Positions 42,995 to 52,588 of a DNA stretch of 64,000 nucleotides are shown here, piece by piece. Below the pieces are notes generated by a model, which saw only the letters and a program-made list of their open reading frames with translations, did not search any database and had not been told where the DNA came from. A program made the translations under genes and the position numbers. Source of the stretch: Algorimicrobium echini. Lineage in GTDB: Bacteria > Bacteroidota > Bacteroidia > Flavobacteriales > Flavobacteriaceae. Numbering within the stretch: the stretch's first letter is position 1; each line of letters starts with the position of its first letter. The stretch is taken from positions 29,980-93,979 of the forward strand of contig NZ_FOVN01000002.1 in the NCBI RefSeq assembly GCF_900115185.1. The letters are read 5' to 3'.

Positions 42995-44062
42995 TTACAA
43001 CCACTTCTTTCGTTTAAAATAATAAAGCATTCCAATAAAAATAAGAATCATTATTCCCCAAAGTATATGGTAACTGTACCTATAATGAAGTTCTGGAATA
43101 TGGTCGAAATTCATACCATAAATACCTGCTATGAACGTTAATGGAATAAAAATGGTAGCAATAATGGTTAACACTTTCATGACTTCGTTCATTTTATTAC
43201 TAATGGTTGTCATGTACATGTCCATTAAACTCCATATCATTTCACGGAAAATATCAATACTATCTGATAACTGTATGATATGGTCGTAGACATCATTATA
43301 AAACTGGAGATTTTTTTTAAGAATGAGATCGCTATCACTTTTTTCAATGCGACTGATTATTTCACGGAGAGGAAAAATGGCACGACGCACTTTTAATAAT
43401 TCTTTTTTAAGGCTTAATACTTGCTGACTTAAATCTTCTTGAATATTGCCACTAAATAATAAATCTTCTAGATCTTCTACTTTGTTACCCATTGTTTCGC
43501 TTACAATGTAGTAATGGTCTACCACGGCATCCATTAATGCATACAAAAGGTAATCAGAACCTAAAGTGCGAATTCTACCTTTACCAGCTCGTAATCGTTC
43601 ACGAACGGTATCAAAAACATCACCTTCAGATTCTTGAAAGGTTAAGACATAGTTTTTGCCTAATACGAAACTGACTTGCTCAATGGTAATGTTTTCATCA
43701 GAATCATAATACAGCATTTTTAGTGATACAAAAATATACTCTTCATACTCATCAATTTTTGGGCGCTGGGATGTGTTTACAATATCCTCCAATACCAGTG
43801 GGTGTAAATTATAATGCGCACCAATTTTTTCTATTTCATCTATATGATTTAAACCATTAATATTAATCCAAGTTATGGAATCTGTGTGTTTAAAGCTAAA
43901 GGCGTCATCAATTTGTTGAAGTTCCTGTTCGTTTATAAAATTGGTATTATAATCAAAGGACTCTATAAAGAGTTTTTGAGCTGTTTTTTCACCTGTATAC
44001 ACTAAAGCACCTGGTGATTTGCCAACATGCTTTTTATATTTTGATGTTCTTTTCTTTCCCAT
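42995..44062 (-). CDS. corA: Magnesium/cobalt transporter CorA
   Basis: A 355-residue CorA protein: a cytosolic N-terminal domain, a long helix, and two C-terminal membrane helices with the selectivity motif GIYGMNF between them. It forms a pentameric Mg2+ channel. A typical length and conserved motifs make this secure. It is separated from the MscS-like gene by 33 bp and may be co-transcribed with it. Confidence 0.94.
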   Translation of the reverse strand: MGKKRTSKYKKHVGKSPGALVYTGEKTAQKLFIESFDYNTNFINEQELQQIDDAFSFKHTDSITWININGLNHIDEIEKIGAHYNLHPLVLEDIVNTSQRPKIDEYEEYIFVSLKMLYYDSDENITIEQVSFVLGKNYVLTFQESEGDVFDTVRERLRAGKGRIRTLGSDYLLYALMDAVVDHYYIVSETMGNKVEDLEDLLFSGNIQEDLSQQVLSLKKELLKVRRAIFPLREIISRIEKSDSDLILKKNLQFYNDVYDHIIQLSDSIDIFREMIWSLMDMYMTTISNKMNEVMKVLTIIATIFIPLTFIAGIYGMNFDHIPELHYRYSYHILWGIMILIFIGMLYYFKRKKWL

Positions 44063-44095
44063 AACGTTGAAATTTACAACATTTATTTGAAAAAA

Positions 44096-44641
44096 TTAAA
44101 CAGCATCGGTACCATCGTCTTGAGGAAAATCAATAGCGTCCTTTTTTAATAAAGTAACGGGTTTTTGAAGAATTAAGTTATTTGGATACGTAACCAAGTC
44201 GCCATTATCCAAACGTAAATGAAGCTGAAAAGCAGCAATATCTTCAATAATAGCTTCAATAGGAAAGTCTTTATCGTGTATTAAAATTTTATCGCCAACT
44301 TTATATGGAAAGTTGAAAAACATAATTATTCCGGATGTAATATTGCTTAAAATGGACCAGATAGCAAAAAGGGCAATTCCAATGACAGCAAAAACTGAAG
44401 AAAATACAAGAGCTAAATCTTTAAATTGTGCTCCAAAAATAATGGTTTCAATTAAAATCCAAATTAGAAAAAGGGTTACTGTTGCGTAACGTGAAATCAA
44501 ATGTATTCGCGCATCATTAATACCAGCTTTATGGCCTATTTTTTTTATGAGTGTTTTGGCAATGTAACGAATGACTACCAAAATAACTAATAAGATTATA
44601 CTCGCTAATATTTCAGATTTATAGGTTTCAAAAAAATACAT
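44096..44641 (-). CDS. Small mechanosensitive channel (MscS) family protein
   Basis: A 181-residue protein with three membrane helices and the start of an MscS beta domain (SGIIMFFNFPYKVGDKILIHD). It is shorter than classical MscS (about 280 residues) and lacks most of the C-terminal cage. Such short forms are usual in Flavobacteriia. It would open under membrane tension or form a minimal channel. It lies 33 bp before corA. Confidence 0.85.
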   Translation of the reverse strand: MYFFETYKSEILASIILLVILVVIRYIAKTLIKKIGHKAGINDARIHLISRYATVTLFLIWILIETIIFGAQFKDLALVFSSVFAVIGIALFAIWSILSNITSGIIMFFNFPYKVGDKILIHDKDFPIEAIIEDIAAFQLHLRLDNGDLVTYPNNLILQKPVTLLKKDAIDFPQDDGTDAV

Positions 44642-44712
44642 AAAAAATAATTATATTTTAGGTGACAAAGATAGACTAGTGGCGACACAATTACACGCGA
44701 TTTATAGTATAT

Positions 44713-45303
44713 TTAAGAAGAAATAAATTGTTGTAAAGTTTGGTAAACAAGATGAGTTGGTAGTCCAACAACATTAAAATAAGACCCTTCAATTTTGGTA
44801 ATTCCAATCTGTCCTATCCATTCCTGTATACCATAGGCGCCTGCTTTATCAAACGGTTTACACGTTTTAATATAATAATTAATTTCAGAATCTGTTAATG
44901 CTTTAAAGGTAACCTTTGTTACGGCACTAACCGTTTTTTGCCTATTTATAGTTGTAAAACAAACAGAGGTTATTACTTCATGCGTTGTTTGACTCATGGA
45001 TTTAATCATATTAAATGCATCTTCTTCATTTTTAGGTTTTCCTAAAGCTTTTTGGTTGTGCCAAACAATTGTGTCACTAGTTATTAATATGTCCTCTGGT
45101 TTCAAGCTATCTTGAAAAGGTAAAGATTTTAATTGCGCTAAATAATCACTGATTTCAAAATGGGTTAAACGGTCAGGAAACTCTTCTTTTACAGGTTTTA
45201 AAATGATTTCGAAATCGAGTCCTAATTCTTTAAAAAACTGCTGTCTTCTAGGAGAACCAGATGCTAAAATAAGTCGGAAGTTCTTTAATTGTTCATTGAG
45301 CAT
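44713..45303 (-). CDS. Maf-like nucleotide pyrophosphatase
   Basis: A 196-residue Maf protein with ILASGSPRRQQFFKELGL, SDTIVWHNQKALGKPKNEEDAF and KAGAYGIQEWIG. The IQEW motif places it in the dTTP/UTP pyrophosphatase branch, which sanitises the nucleotide pool. Its ATG shares one base with the stop of the prenyltransferase gene, so they are translationally coupled. Confidence 0.93.
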   Translation of the reverse strand: MLNEQLKNFRLILASGSPRRQQFFKELGLDFEIILKPVKEEFPDRLTHFEISDYLAQLKSLPFQDSLKPEDILITSDTIVWHNQKALGKPKNEEDAFNMIKSMSQTTHEVITSVCFTTINRQKTVSAVTKVTFKALTDSEINYYIKTCKPFDKAGAYGIQEWIGQIGITKIEGSYFNVVGLPTHLVYQTLQQFISS

Positions 45304-46220
45304 TAGGCTAGTAATTTGTATTTATAAATAAGTAGCGATAACATACCAAATAGCATGATTAATTTAAGTAAATTACTAATTATATGATAATCAGCTTTCA
45401 GTTTAGCTTGGAATAAACGAATAATGACATAAATTAAAGGTGCTACTACAAATAGTAAAAAGTAACTAGCAATCCACAAGTTATGATATAAATAGGTAAC
45501 CACATAATAAATAACAGCGGCCAACGGAATAAAAGTAAGGGCTAATGTAACCTGTGTCGCTCGTGATCGGCCTATGGCAATGGGTAGTGTATTCATACCT
45601 GCTTTGTAATCACCATCAATATCTTCGATATCCTTAACCATTTCTCTTATAAAATTAATACAGAAAGCAAACAAAGCATAATCTAAAATAATTTTAAAGA
45701 AGGTGAGCTGTGTCTCTTGATTTTGGGGAGTTATTGCTGGTAATAATTCAAATAAACCTACCATAATGATGCTTAAAGCTACTAATACAGATATAACAAT
45801 ATTACCAATTAAAATAATTTGTTTTAAATAGGAAGCGTATAGATATAGCAGTCCGGAAACGACAACAAACAATGCGAAAAACCCAGAACGACCCACTAAA
45901 TGTGACAAATAAAACCCGATGAGTACGCCAAGCACGTTAAACCCGATAAATAGGCTGTAAGCTGTTTTTTCAGAAAGGGATTTGCCAACAATTACTTTTT
46001 TAGGCTTATTTACGGTGTCAGTATCTTGGTCGAAAATATCATTTATAATATTACCACCAGCAGCTAAGCTAACTGTTGCTAGAATGAGGAGAAAAAAACC
46101 AAATCCGTTTAAGGTTATCGCTACACCAAAAGGCTCTAATAATGCATATTTAATGAGTAATTGCATTAAGGCAATCATGAAAAGGTTTTTCCAACGAATT
46201 AATAATAAAATATTGAGCAT
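45303..46220 (-). CDS. UbiA-type prenyltransferase (geranylgeranylglycerol-phosphate geranylgeranyltransferase-like)
   Basis: A 305-residue membrane protein with about nine helices and both aspartate motifs of the UbiA family (NIINDIFDQDTDTVNKP and DIEDIDGDYKAGMNTLPI). Bacteroidota members are usually annotated as digeranylgeranylglyceryl-phosphate synthase-like, though the lipid product in bacteria is not settled; menaquinone-type acceptors are another option. It lies between the KdsC-like and Maf genes, a usual flavobacterial order. Confidence 0.85.
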   Translation of the reverse strand: MLNILLLIRWKNLFMIALMQLLIKYALLEPFGVAITLNGFGFFLLILATVSLAAGGNIINDIFDQDTDTVNKPKKVIVGKSLSEKTAYSLFIGFNVLGVLIGFYLSHLVGRSGFFALFVVVSGLLYLYASYLKQIILIGNIVISVLVALSIIMVGLFELLPAITPQNQETQLTFFKIILDYALFAFCINFIREMVKDIEDIDGDYKAGMNTLPIAIGRSRATQVTLALTFIPLAAVIYYVVTYLYHNLWIASYFLLFVVAPLIYVIIRLFQAKLKADYHIISNLLKLIMLFGMLSLLIYKYKLLA

Positions 46221-46278
46221 AAAAGTTAGCTAATGGCTGTTTGGTAATAAATTTTATTTAAATGAAAGGACTTAAAAA

Positions 46279-46809
46279 TTAATCGTATTTGGCATCAAAA
46301 TTTCCTTGCCAATTATCTTGAACTTTTAATACTTGTTCAATAACATCTCGAACAGCACCTTGACCGCCATTTTTATGGGAAATATATTTTGAAATTACTT
46401 TAATTTCTGGAACAGCATCTTGTGGGCAACATGGTAAACCAACACGTTTCATAACTGGATAATCAGGAATGTCATCACCCATATACAACACATTTTCCAG
46501 TTTGATATTTTTTTGAGATAGGTATAAATTTAGCTGCTCAATTTTATCGTGCGATCCTAAAAAAATGTCTTTAATACCTAAACCCTCTAATCGAATACGA
46601 ACGCCTTCATTGGAACCGCCAGAAATAATACAAATATTATATCCCTTACTATTGGCAGTTTTTAGTGCATAACCATCTTTGATATTCATGGTTCGTAGCA
46701 TTTCTCCAGATGTTAAAACGTTAACAGTTCCATCGGTTAAAACGCCATCAACATCAAAAATAAATGTGGTTATGTGTTCTAAATATTCTTTATAACTTTT
46801 CGTTTCCAT
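46279..46809 (-). CDS. HAD-family phosphatase, KdsC-like
   Basis: A 176-residue HAD enzyme with the catalytic FDVDGVLTDG motif, ICIISGG (Ser/Thr motif) and MGDDIPDYPVMKRVGLP (acidic motif IV), lacking a cap domain. This is the KdsC type, which removes phosphate from 3-deoxy-octulosonate 8-phosphate in lipopolysaccharide synthesis. It is the likely role here. Confidence 0.9.
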   Translation of the reverse strand: METKSYKEYLEHITTFIFDVDGVLTDGTVNVLTSGEMLRTMNIKDGYALKTANSKGYNICIISGGSNEGVRIRLEGLGIKDIFLGSHDKIEQLNLYLSQKNIKLENVLYMGDDIPDYPVMKRVGLPCCPQDAVPEIKVISKYISHKNGGQGAVRDVIEQVLKVQDNWQGNFDAKYD

Positions 46810-46981
46810 GGTATGTTTTATAGATTAATAAGAAAATGAATTATGTTTAAATGAGTTAGTAAAGTAATGCACTATTTTTTAATAAGATTAAATTTTAAGA
46901 TATCTGCTTTATAACCCATAATCTAATGCTATTATCAAGCGCCATGGTTTTTTAAAACAATCGATAGTCATTTTATAAACA

Positions 46982-47761
46982 TCAATTAGTCAGCTTTTTA
47001 TTGTAAACACCTTGCGTTTTTTTTATGGATGCTGTTAATAGTTTGTAAATTGCTTGATGCTGTTCGTCTTTGAGCATTTTTAAGTGTTGTTTTATTGTTT
47101 TTTTATCGTTGCGTTTAGCTGGTCCTGTTTGTGCTAAATACGGTGAAATATTCTGAACTTTATTTGCCGTTTCTAAAATAAGTGGTTTTAAAATATCAAA
47201 CTCGACACCTTCAGATTCAGTAATTTCGTGAGCTACTCGATATAACTGATTTGTAAAATTATTAACAAAAACAGCTGCTAAATGCAAGGCTCTCCTTTGG
47301 TCGGTATTTACTTTATGAGTTTTACAGCCCATGCTTTTACCGAGTAATTTTAATAGAGGTGAATCTTTTTTTCCAATAGTCTCAATACAAATAGGAACTG
47401 TTTCCATAGCAACAGGAACATCTTTAGAAAATGTTTGTAAAGGGTAAAATACGCCACGACGGTTTTTTTTGTCAATATCATAAACACTAACACTTCCAGA
47501 AGTATGAACAACAAATCTATTTTCAAAAGGTAGTTTTTCAGACAATTCCGCAATAGCATCATCACTTACCGAAATAATATATATATCGGCTGGTTTTAGC
47601 ATTGCTAAATTGTCTATTGTTTCAACGTCACTCTGAAACATTGCCAATTTTCTAATATCTCTGTTATACCATTGTACAACAGAAATAGTTTTCGCGTTAA
47701 CAAACGACTTGTACAAATGAGTGGCCACATTACCTGCGCCTAAAATACTTACTGAAATCAT
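46982..47761 (-). CDS. Rossmann-like and DUF2520 domain protein
   Basis: A 259-residue protein with an N-terminal nucleotide-binding VSILGAGNVATHLYKSF motif and a C-terminal helical DUF2520 domain (RRALHLAAVFVNNFTNQLYR, then LKPLILETANKV). It resembles 6-phosphogluconate/ketopantoate dehydrogenases, substrate unknown. The ATG at 47761 is preferred to one 14 codons earlier, which would overlap the globin promoter. It is divergent from the globin gene. Confidence 0.88.
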   Translation of the reverse strand: MISVSILGAGNVATHLYKSFVNAKTISVVQWYNRDIRKLAMFQSDVETIDNLAMLKPADIYIISVSDDAIAELSEKLPFENRFVVHTSGSVSVYDIDKKNRRGVFYPLQTFSKDVPVAMETVPICIETIGKKDSPLLKLLGKSMGCKTHKVNTDQRRALHLAAVFVNNFTNQLYRVAHEITESEGVEFDILKPLILETANKVQNISPYLAQTGPAKRNDKKTIKQHLKMLKDEQHQAIYKLLTASIKKTQGVYNKKLTN

Positions 47762-47785
47762 AGGGCTAAAATAGCGAAGTCTTAC

Positions 47786-47814
47786 TTGAAATAAAAACAA
47801 CATTCCTATCTTTG
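47786..47814 (+). promoter_or_regulatory. Promoter of the globin gene
   Basis: TTG, an 18-bp spacer and TATCTTTG form a full consensus. The ATG lies only 8 bp after the -7 box, so the transcript is nearly leaderless. Confidence 0.7.
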
Positions 47815-47821
47815 TACCGTT

Positions 47822-48226
47822 ATGGATAAAAAAAATATAGAAACACGTGATGATGTTTTTCTTCTAGTATCTTCATTTTATGAAAAAGTGCGTGCCGATG
47901 AATTTTTAGGGCCGTTTTTTAATCGGGTAATTACGGATTGGGATGCGCATATTGAGCGTTTAACTACGTTTTGGGAAACGAGTTTATTTATGACTCGTAA
48001 ACTAGAAAAAAAATACTATGGAAATCCTTTAGAGGTTCATGTTCAGGTAGATAAAGAAAATAACCATACCATTACTGAACACCACTTTGGTGCATGGCTC
48101 AATTTATGGTTTCAAACCATTGACGAACATTTTGAAGGTGAGGTAGCTGATAATGCCAAACGTCGTGCTAGAAAAATGGGTAGTTTTATGTATTTAAATA
48201 TCTTTCAGGCACGACAAAAGCCATAA
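47822..48226 (+). CDS. Group III truncated haemoglobin
   Basis: A 134-residue 2-over-2 globin with the group III pattern: FYEKVRADEFLGPFFNRVI at the N-terminus, FWETSLFM, the proximal His region EHHFGAWLNLWF (His about 93) and a C-terminal helix. It binds haem and may act in NO or oxygen chemistry. It has its own consensus promoter and lies upstream of the cytochrome c synthase gene. Confidence 0.9.
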   Translation: MDKKNIETRDDVFLLVSSFYEKVRADEFLGPFFNRVITDWDAHIERLTTFWETSLFMTRKLEKKYYGNPLEVHVQVDKENNHTITEHHFGAWLNLWFQTIDEHFEGEVADNAKRRARKMGSFMYLNIFQARQKP

Positions 48227-48314
48227 TTTTTTCGTGACTTATTTCTTTTTAATTTCGTTTAAAAGTTAACATAAAAGTCTTGCTTATTTGCTGTAATTAA
48301 TAAAACAAAAGCCT

Positions 48315-48322
48315 TAAATTTG
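48315..48322 (+). promoter_or_regulatory. -7 box of the ccsBA gene
   Basis: TAAATTTG lies 28 bp before the ATG at 48350; a TTG at 48288-48290 is 24 bp upstream, slightly more than the usual spacing. Confidence 0.5.
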
Positions 48323-48349
48323 CACAATTCAATTTTTGAGTCTCAAGTT

Positions 48350-51300
48350 ATGCAAAATAAACTCGCAAAATTCCTATTTTCTACCCGTTTAACATCTGTA
48401 TTATTTATTGTATTTGCCGCAGCAATGGCAATAGGCACGTTTATGGATGCAGGACAAGATACATCGCCAACGCCTTACACCCGAAATCTGATTTATAACA
48501 CTTGGTGGTTTGAAGGCATTATGTTGGTATTTGTAATTAATTTTTTAGGAAATATTAAAAAATACCGTCTGTGGCGAAAAGAACAATGGGCAACATTAAC
48601 GCTACATTTATCATTTATTTTAATCATTTTAGGTGCTGGTATTACTAGATATATTGGTTTTGAAGGCATGATGGCCATTCGTGAAGGCGATACAGAAAAT
48701 TCATTCCTAACACAAAAAACATACATCACAGCCTATATTGATGGTGATTATATGGTTGATGGCATGGCGCAACGAAAAATTATTGAAGAAGCGGTAGATT
48801 TTTCTCCAAGATTGGAAAATGAGTTTTCATATACTACAGACTATAATGGGCAAGAAGTTTCACTGGAGTTAGAAAAATATATTGGTGGAGCCGAATTAGA
48901 TGTCGTTCCTAATGATACAGGTGAAGAGTATTTAAAAATAGTGGAATCTGGAGGTGGCGCACCACATAATCATTTTTTAAAAGTTGGCGAAACGCAAAGT
49001 TTGCATAATATACTTTTTTCTTTAAATAAACCACAAGATGGCGCAGTAAATATTACTTATAAAGATGGTGAGTTAAGTATTCAATCTCCCTTTGAAGGTG
49101 AGTATATGACTATGGCAACGGGACAAACAGGGAAATTGGTAAAGGATAGCTTGCAGCCGCTTATTTTACGGTCGCGTTATGTTATTGGTAACTTGCAGAT
49201 GGTGTTTCCAAAACCAGTTATAAAAGGTGATTTTGATATTGTTAAAAAATCGCAATTGCTTCGTGGTGATGAAAATGGAGCGGTTATAAAAGTTACTTCA
49301 GGAGGTGAAACTAAGCGTATAAAATTGCTTGGAGGTCAAGGGTATAGTAAGCCTTTTGAGCAAGTGAAAATTGGCGGTTTAGATATTGCTATTAAATATG
49401 GATCTAAAGTTTTAGAGTTACCGTTTAGTATTAAATTGAACGATTTTATTGCTGATAAATATCCAGGAACTGACAAAAGTTATTCGGCATTTGCCAGCGA
49501 AGTTACTGTAATTGACAAGGAGGAAGGCGATTTTAATTATCGCATTTTTATGAATAATATTTTAGATCATCGTGGCTATCGGTTCTTTCAAGCAGGATTT
49601 GATCCTGATGAATTAGGAACCAAACTGTCAGTAAATCATGATATGCTTGGCACTTGGGTTACATATATTGGTTACATATTATTATACATTGGTCTAATGG
49701 CCATCCTTTTTGATAAAAATACACGTTTTGGCGATTTAGAGCGAAAATTAACCGCTATAAAGAACAAAAAGAAAAGTCAGTTAAAATCAAAAGTACTTAG
49801 TGTTTTTATTTTGGCTTTTACCGTAAGTGGTTTTGCCCAAGGACATGATCCAGATGATGGACATGACCATAACAACGGTAGGCCAACAAAAACTCAAATA
49901 GATTCTGTATTAGCAGCAAATATCACACCTAAAGCGCATGCAGATAAGTTTGGTCATTTAGTGATTCAGGATATTGGTGGACGTATGATGCCTGTTAATA
50001 CCTTCGCATCTGAAATGCTTCGTAAGTTAAGTAAACACGATACTTATGAGGATTTTGATGCCAATCAAGTTTTCTTATCCATACAGGAAAGTCCATTGCT
50101 TTGGTATAATGTTCCTATAATTTATTTGAAACCTCAAAAAGGAGACTCTATTAGAAGTTTAATTGGCGTTCCAAAAGATCAAGATTATATAGCGTTAGTT
50201 GATTTCTTTACACCTGAAGGTAACTATAAGTTAGCTCCTTATTTAGAGGAGGCTTACAAAGCTCAAATTCCAAATGGACATCAAAAGGAATTCAAGGAAA
50301 CGGATCAACGTGTTAATTTGTTATATAATACTATTGATGGCTATGCATTACGCATATTTCCAGTTCCAGATGATGAAAATAATAAATGGATTTCTTCGGT
50401 TGAATTTAGACGTGATGGCTACCGCGAACAAATTCAAGACTCACTTTATGGGAATTTTATAAATAATGGATTTAGTGCTTATTTAATGACATTAAATATG
50501 GCTAAAAAATCAGGAGATTTTTCTAAAGCAAATGAAATTTTAGAATCCTTTACTAAAACGCAGAAAAAATATGGCAGCGATGTGATGATTTCTGATAAAA
50601 AGGTAAAAACTGAAATTCTTTATAACCATTATGACGTATTTAAGAATTTGTTTAGTTGGTACATGTATGCTGCTGCATTAATGTTTGTTTTATTAATTGT
50701 TCAGATCTTCAAGGAAAATAACAAAGCAATAAACGTTTCGGTTACTGTATTTAAATTTATTATAATTGGTTTATTTGCTTTACATACTTTAGGTTTAATT
50801 GTTCGTTGGTATATTTCAGGACATGCGCCATGGAGTGATGCGTATGAGTCTATGATATATGTAGCTTGGGCTACTATGTTTTTTGGATTAGCTTTTGGAA
50901 AACGAAGTGATTTAACCATTGCTGCTACGGCATTTGTAACTGCAATGATATTAATGGTAGCTCATTGGAATTGGATGGATCCTGCCATTGCCAACTTACA
51001 GCCTGTGTTAGATAGCTATTGGTTAATGATTCACGTGGCTGTAATTGTGGCAAGTTATGGACCATTTACACTAGGAATGATTTTAGGTGTAGTTGTTTTA
51101 TTATTAATGATATTCACAACTAAAGACAATAAAGATAAATTACTAATAAATATTAAAGAGTTAACCATTATAAATGAAATGGCTCTAACTGTAGGGTTGG
51201 TTATGCTGACTATTGGTAATTTTTTAGGAGGTATGTGGGCCAATGAAAGTTGGGGACGTTATTGGGGTTGGGATCCAAAGGAAACTTGGGCTTTAATAAG

Positions 51301-51562
51301 TATTATGATTTATGCTTTTGTTATTCACATGAGGTTGGTGCCTGGACTTCGTAGTCGTTTTGGTTTCAATTTAGCTTCAATTCTTGCTTTTTCTAGTATT
51401 ATGATGACGTATTTTGGTGTAAACTTCTACCTAGCTGGATTGCATTCCTACGCAAGTGGTGATCAAATTGTGAGTGTTAAATTTATAGCAATAGCCTTCG
51501 GAATTGTAGCTGTTTTAGGATTCTTTGCTTACAGAAAATACGCTAAATTTTACAAGAAATAA
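48350..51562 (+). CDS. Cytochrome c biogenesis protein, ResB-CcsA fusion
   Basis: A 1070-residue System II cytochrome c synthase. The ResB/Ccs1-like N-terminal part spans about residues 1-470 with membrane helices at 10-30, 55-75, 85-105 and near 440. A hydrophobic helix at about 485-503 (VLSVFILAFTVSGFAQ) is followed by a His/Asp-rich stretch (GHDPDDGHDHNNG) and a large periplasmic domain. The CcsA part ends the protein and carries the haem-handling WWD-type motif WGRYWGWDPKETWAL (about 967) with flanking His. The ATG at 48350 is preferred to an upstream TTG. It exports haem and attaches it to apocytochromes c. Confidence 0.92.
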   Translation: MQNKLAKFLFSTRLTSVLFIVFAAAMAIGTFMDAGQDTSPTPYTRNLIYNTWWFEGIMLVFVINFLGNIKKYRLWRKEQWATLTLHLSFILIILGAGITRYIGFEGMMAIREGDTENSFLTQKTYITAYIDGDYMVDGMAQRKIIEEAVDFSPRLENEFSYTTDYNGQEVSLELEKYIGGAELDVVPNDTGEEYLKIVESGGGAPHNHFLKVGETQSLHNILFSLNKPQDGAVNITYKDGELSIQSPFEGEYMTMATGQTGKLVKDSLQPLILRSRYVIGNLQMVFPKPVIKGDFDIVKKSQLLRGDENGAVIKVTSGGETKRIKLLGGQGYSKPFEQVKIGGLDIAIKYGSKVLELPFSIKLNDFIADKYPGTDKSYSAFASEVTVIDKEEGDFNYRIFMNNILDHRGYRFFQAGFDPDELGTKLSVNHDMLGTWVTYIGYILLYIGLMAILFDKNTRFGDLERKLTAIKNKKKSQLKSKVLSVFILAFTVSGFAQGHDPDDGHDHNNGRPTKTQIDSVLAANITPKAHADKFGHLVIQDIGGRMMPVNTFASEMLRKLSKHDTYEDFDANQVFLSIQESPLLWYNVPIIYLKPQKGDSIRSLIGVPKDQDYIALVDFFTPEGNYKLAPYLEEAYKAQIPNGHQKEFKETDQRVNLLYNTIDGYALRIFPVPDDENNKWISSVEFRRDGYREQIQDSLYGNFINNGFSAYLMTLNMAKKSGDFSKANEILESFTKTQKKYGSDVMISDKKVKTEILYNHYDVFKNLFSWYMYAAALMFVLLIVQIFKENNKAINVSVTVFKFIIIGLFALHTLGLIVRWYISGHAPWSDAYESMIYVAWATMFFGLAFGKRSDLTIAATAFVTAMILMVAHWNWMDPAIANLQPVLDSYWLMIHVAVIVASYGPFTLGMILGVVVLLLMIFTTKDNKDKLLINIKELTIINEMALTVGLVMLTIGNFLGGMWANESWGRYWGWDPKETWALISIMIYAFVIHMRLVPGLRSRFGFNLASILAFSSIMMTYFGVNFYLAGLHSYASGDQIVSVKFIAIAFGIVAVLGFFAYRKYAKFYKK

Positions 51563-51574
51563 CAGGCTATAAAC

Positions 51575-52015
51575 ATGAAGTTTTTAAAGGAGTTTAAAGA
51601 GTTTGCCGTAAAAGGTAACATGATGGACATGGCCATCGGTATCATTATAGGAGCAGCTTTTAATAAGTTGGTTGATGTATTAGTTAAGCAAGTATTTTTA
51701 CCACCTTTATCTTTGTTGGTTGATGGTGTAAATTTACAAGACAAACGTATAATTTTACGTCAGGCAGTTCTGAATAATTCAGGAGAAACGGTAGTTGATG
51801 AAGTTGCTATTGGTTATGGTGCCTTTAGTGAAGCTTTTTTAGATTTTTTAATTGTAGGGTTTACTATTTTTATAATTGTAAAGTTTTTAAATAGATTACG
51901 CAATAAATCGCAAGATCCGAAAAACAAAACTGTTGCCACACCAAAAGATATTGAGTTGCTCACTAAATTAACAGATTTAATGGAGGAACAAAATAAATTA
52001 CTTAAATCTAAATAG
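51575..52015 (+). CDS. mscL: Large-conductance mechanosensitive channel MscL
   Basis: A 146-residue MscL with the N-terminal FKEFAVKGNMMDMAIGIIIG pore helix, a loop slightly longer than in E. coli (KRIILRQAVLNNSGETVVDE) and the second helix near 85-108. It is an osmotic safety valve. The start lies 12 bp after the ccsBA stop. Confidence 0.95.
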   Translation: MKFLKEFKEFAVKGNMMDMAIGIIIGAAFNKLVDVLVKQVFLPPLSLLVDGVNLQDKRIILRQAVLNNSGETVVDEVAIGYGAFSEAFLDFLIVGFTIFIIVKFLNRLRNKSQDPKNKTVATPKDIELLTKLTDLMEEQNKLLKSK

Positions 52016-52025
52016 GAGGTAAGCT

Positions 52026-52397
52026 TTACAGTTTAATAAGGTCTTTATCCATATTTAAATCGTCCAACATGTCTTGTGTAAACTTGTAATGACCACGACG
52101 CGTAATAATTCTGAAACGATGATCTTTCATACGTGTTAATACATCTAAAAAACGCCATTTAGATTTAAGTAAAATCTGTTCGTCAGATTTTAAGCTAATT
52201 TCAAAATAATGTTTTCTTCCAGCTTTTTCAGCAACAATATTTGGCGTAATAGTTACATCAGAACCCTTTTTATGATAGGATTTAGGTGATTCATAACCTT
52301 CCATATCGGCTTTGATGTTGTAATAACCTAAATTCTCTAAATAGGTTAAAGATTCTTTTAAAAATGTGGTACTTTCTTGTAGTTCTGTTGAAGTCAT
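52026..52397 (-). CDS. Conserved hypothetical protein, 123 aa
   Basis: A 123-residue soluble protein (QESTTFLKESLTYLENLGYY, DVTITPNIVAEK, HYFEISLKSDEQILLKSKWR). I do not know the family. The DVTITPN strand followed by FEIS-LKS loosely recalls a PD-(D/E)xK fold, but this is weak. It converges with mscL, 10 bp apart, and is a single gene. Confidence 0.6.
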   Translation of the reverse strand: MTSTELQESTTFLKESLTYLENLGYYNIKADMEGYESPKSYHKKGSDVTITPNIVAEKAGRKHYFEISLKSDEQILLKSKWRFLDVLTRMKDHRFRIITRRGHYKFTQDMLDDLNMDKDLIKL

Positions 52398-52482
52398 AAT
52401 CGTAAATATAATGAAAATTTTACAATTATTTTTTAAAAATATGTTAAAAGCCTCATTATCAATCTAATATTTTTATTTCATA

Positions 52483-52490
52483 TAACTTTG
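52483..52490 (+). promoter_or_regulatory. -7 box of the PLP-enzyme/bshB1 operon
   Basis: TAACTTTG fits TAnnTTTG, 98 bp before the ATG at 52589; no clear -33 TTG is seen. Confidence 0.35.
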
Positions 52491-52588
52491 GCATAAATAT
52501 CTATGAATTAATGCTTAAAACGAAGACTAATTGTGAAGGATTAGATTGAGATTATTTGTAATTTAGTTTTTTAAAAAAACACGAATTT

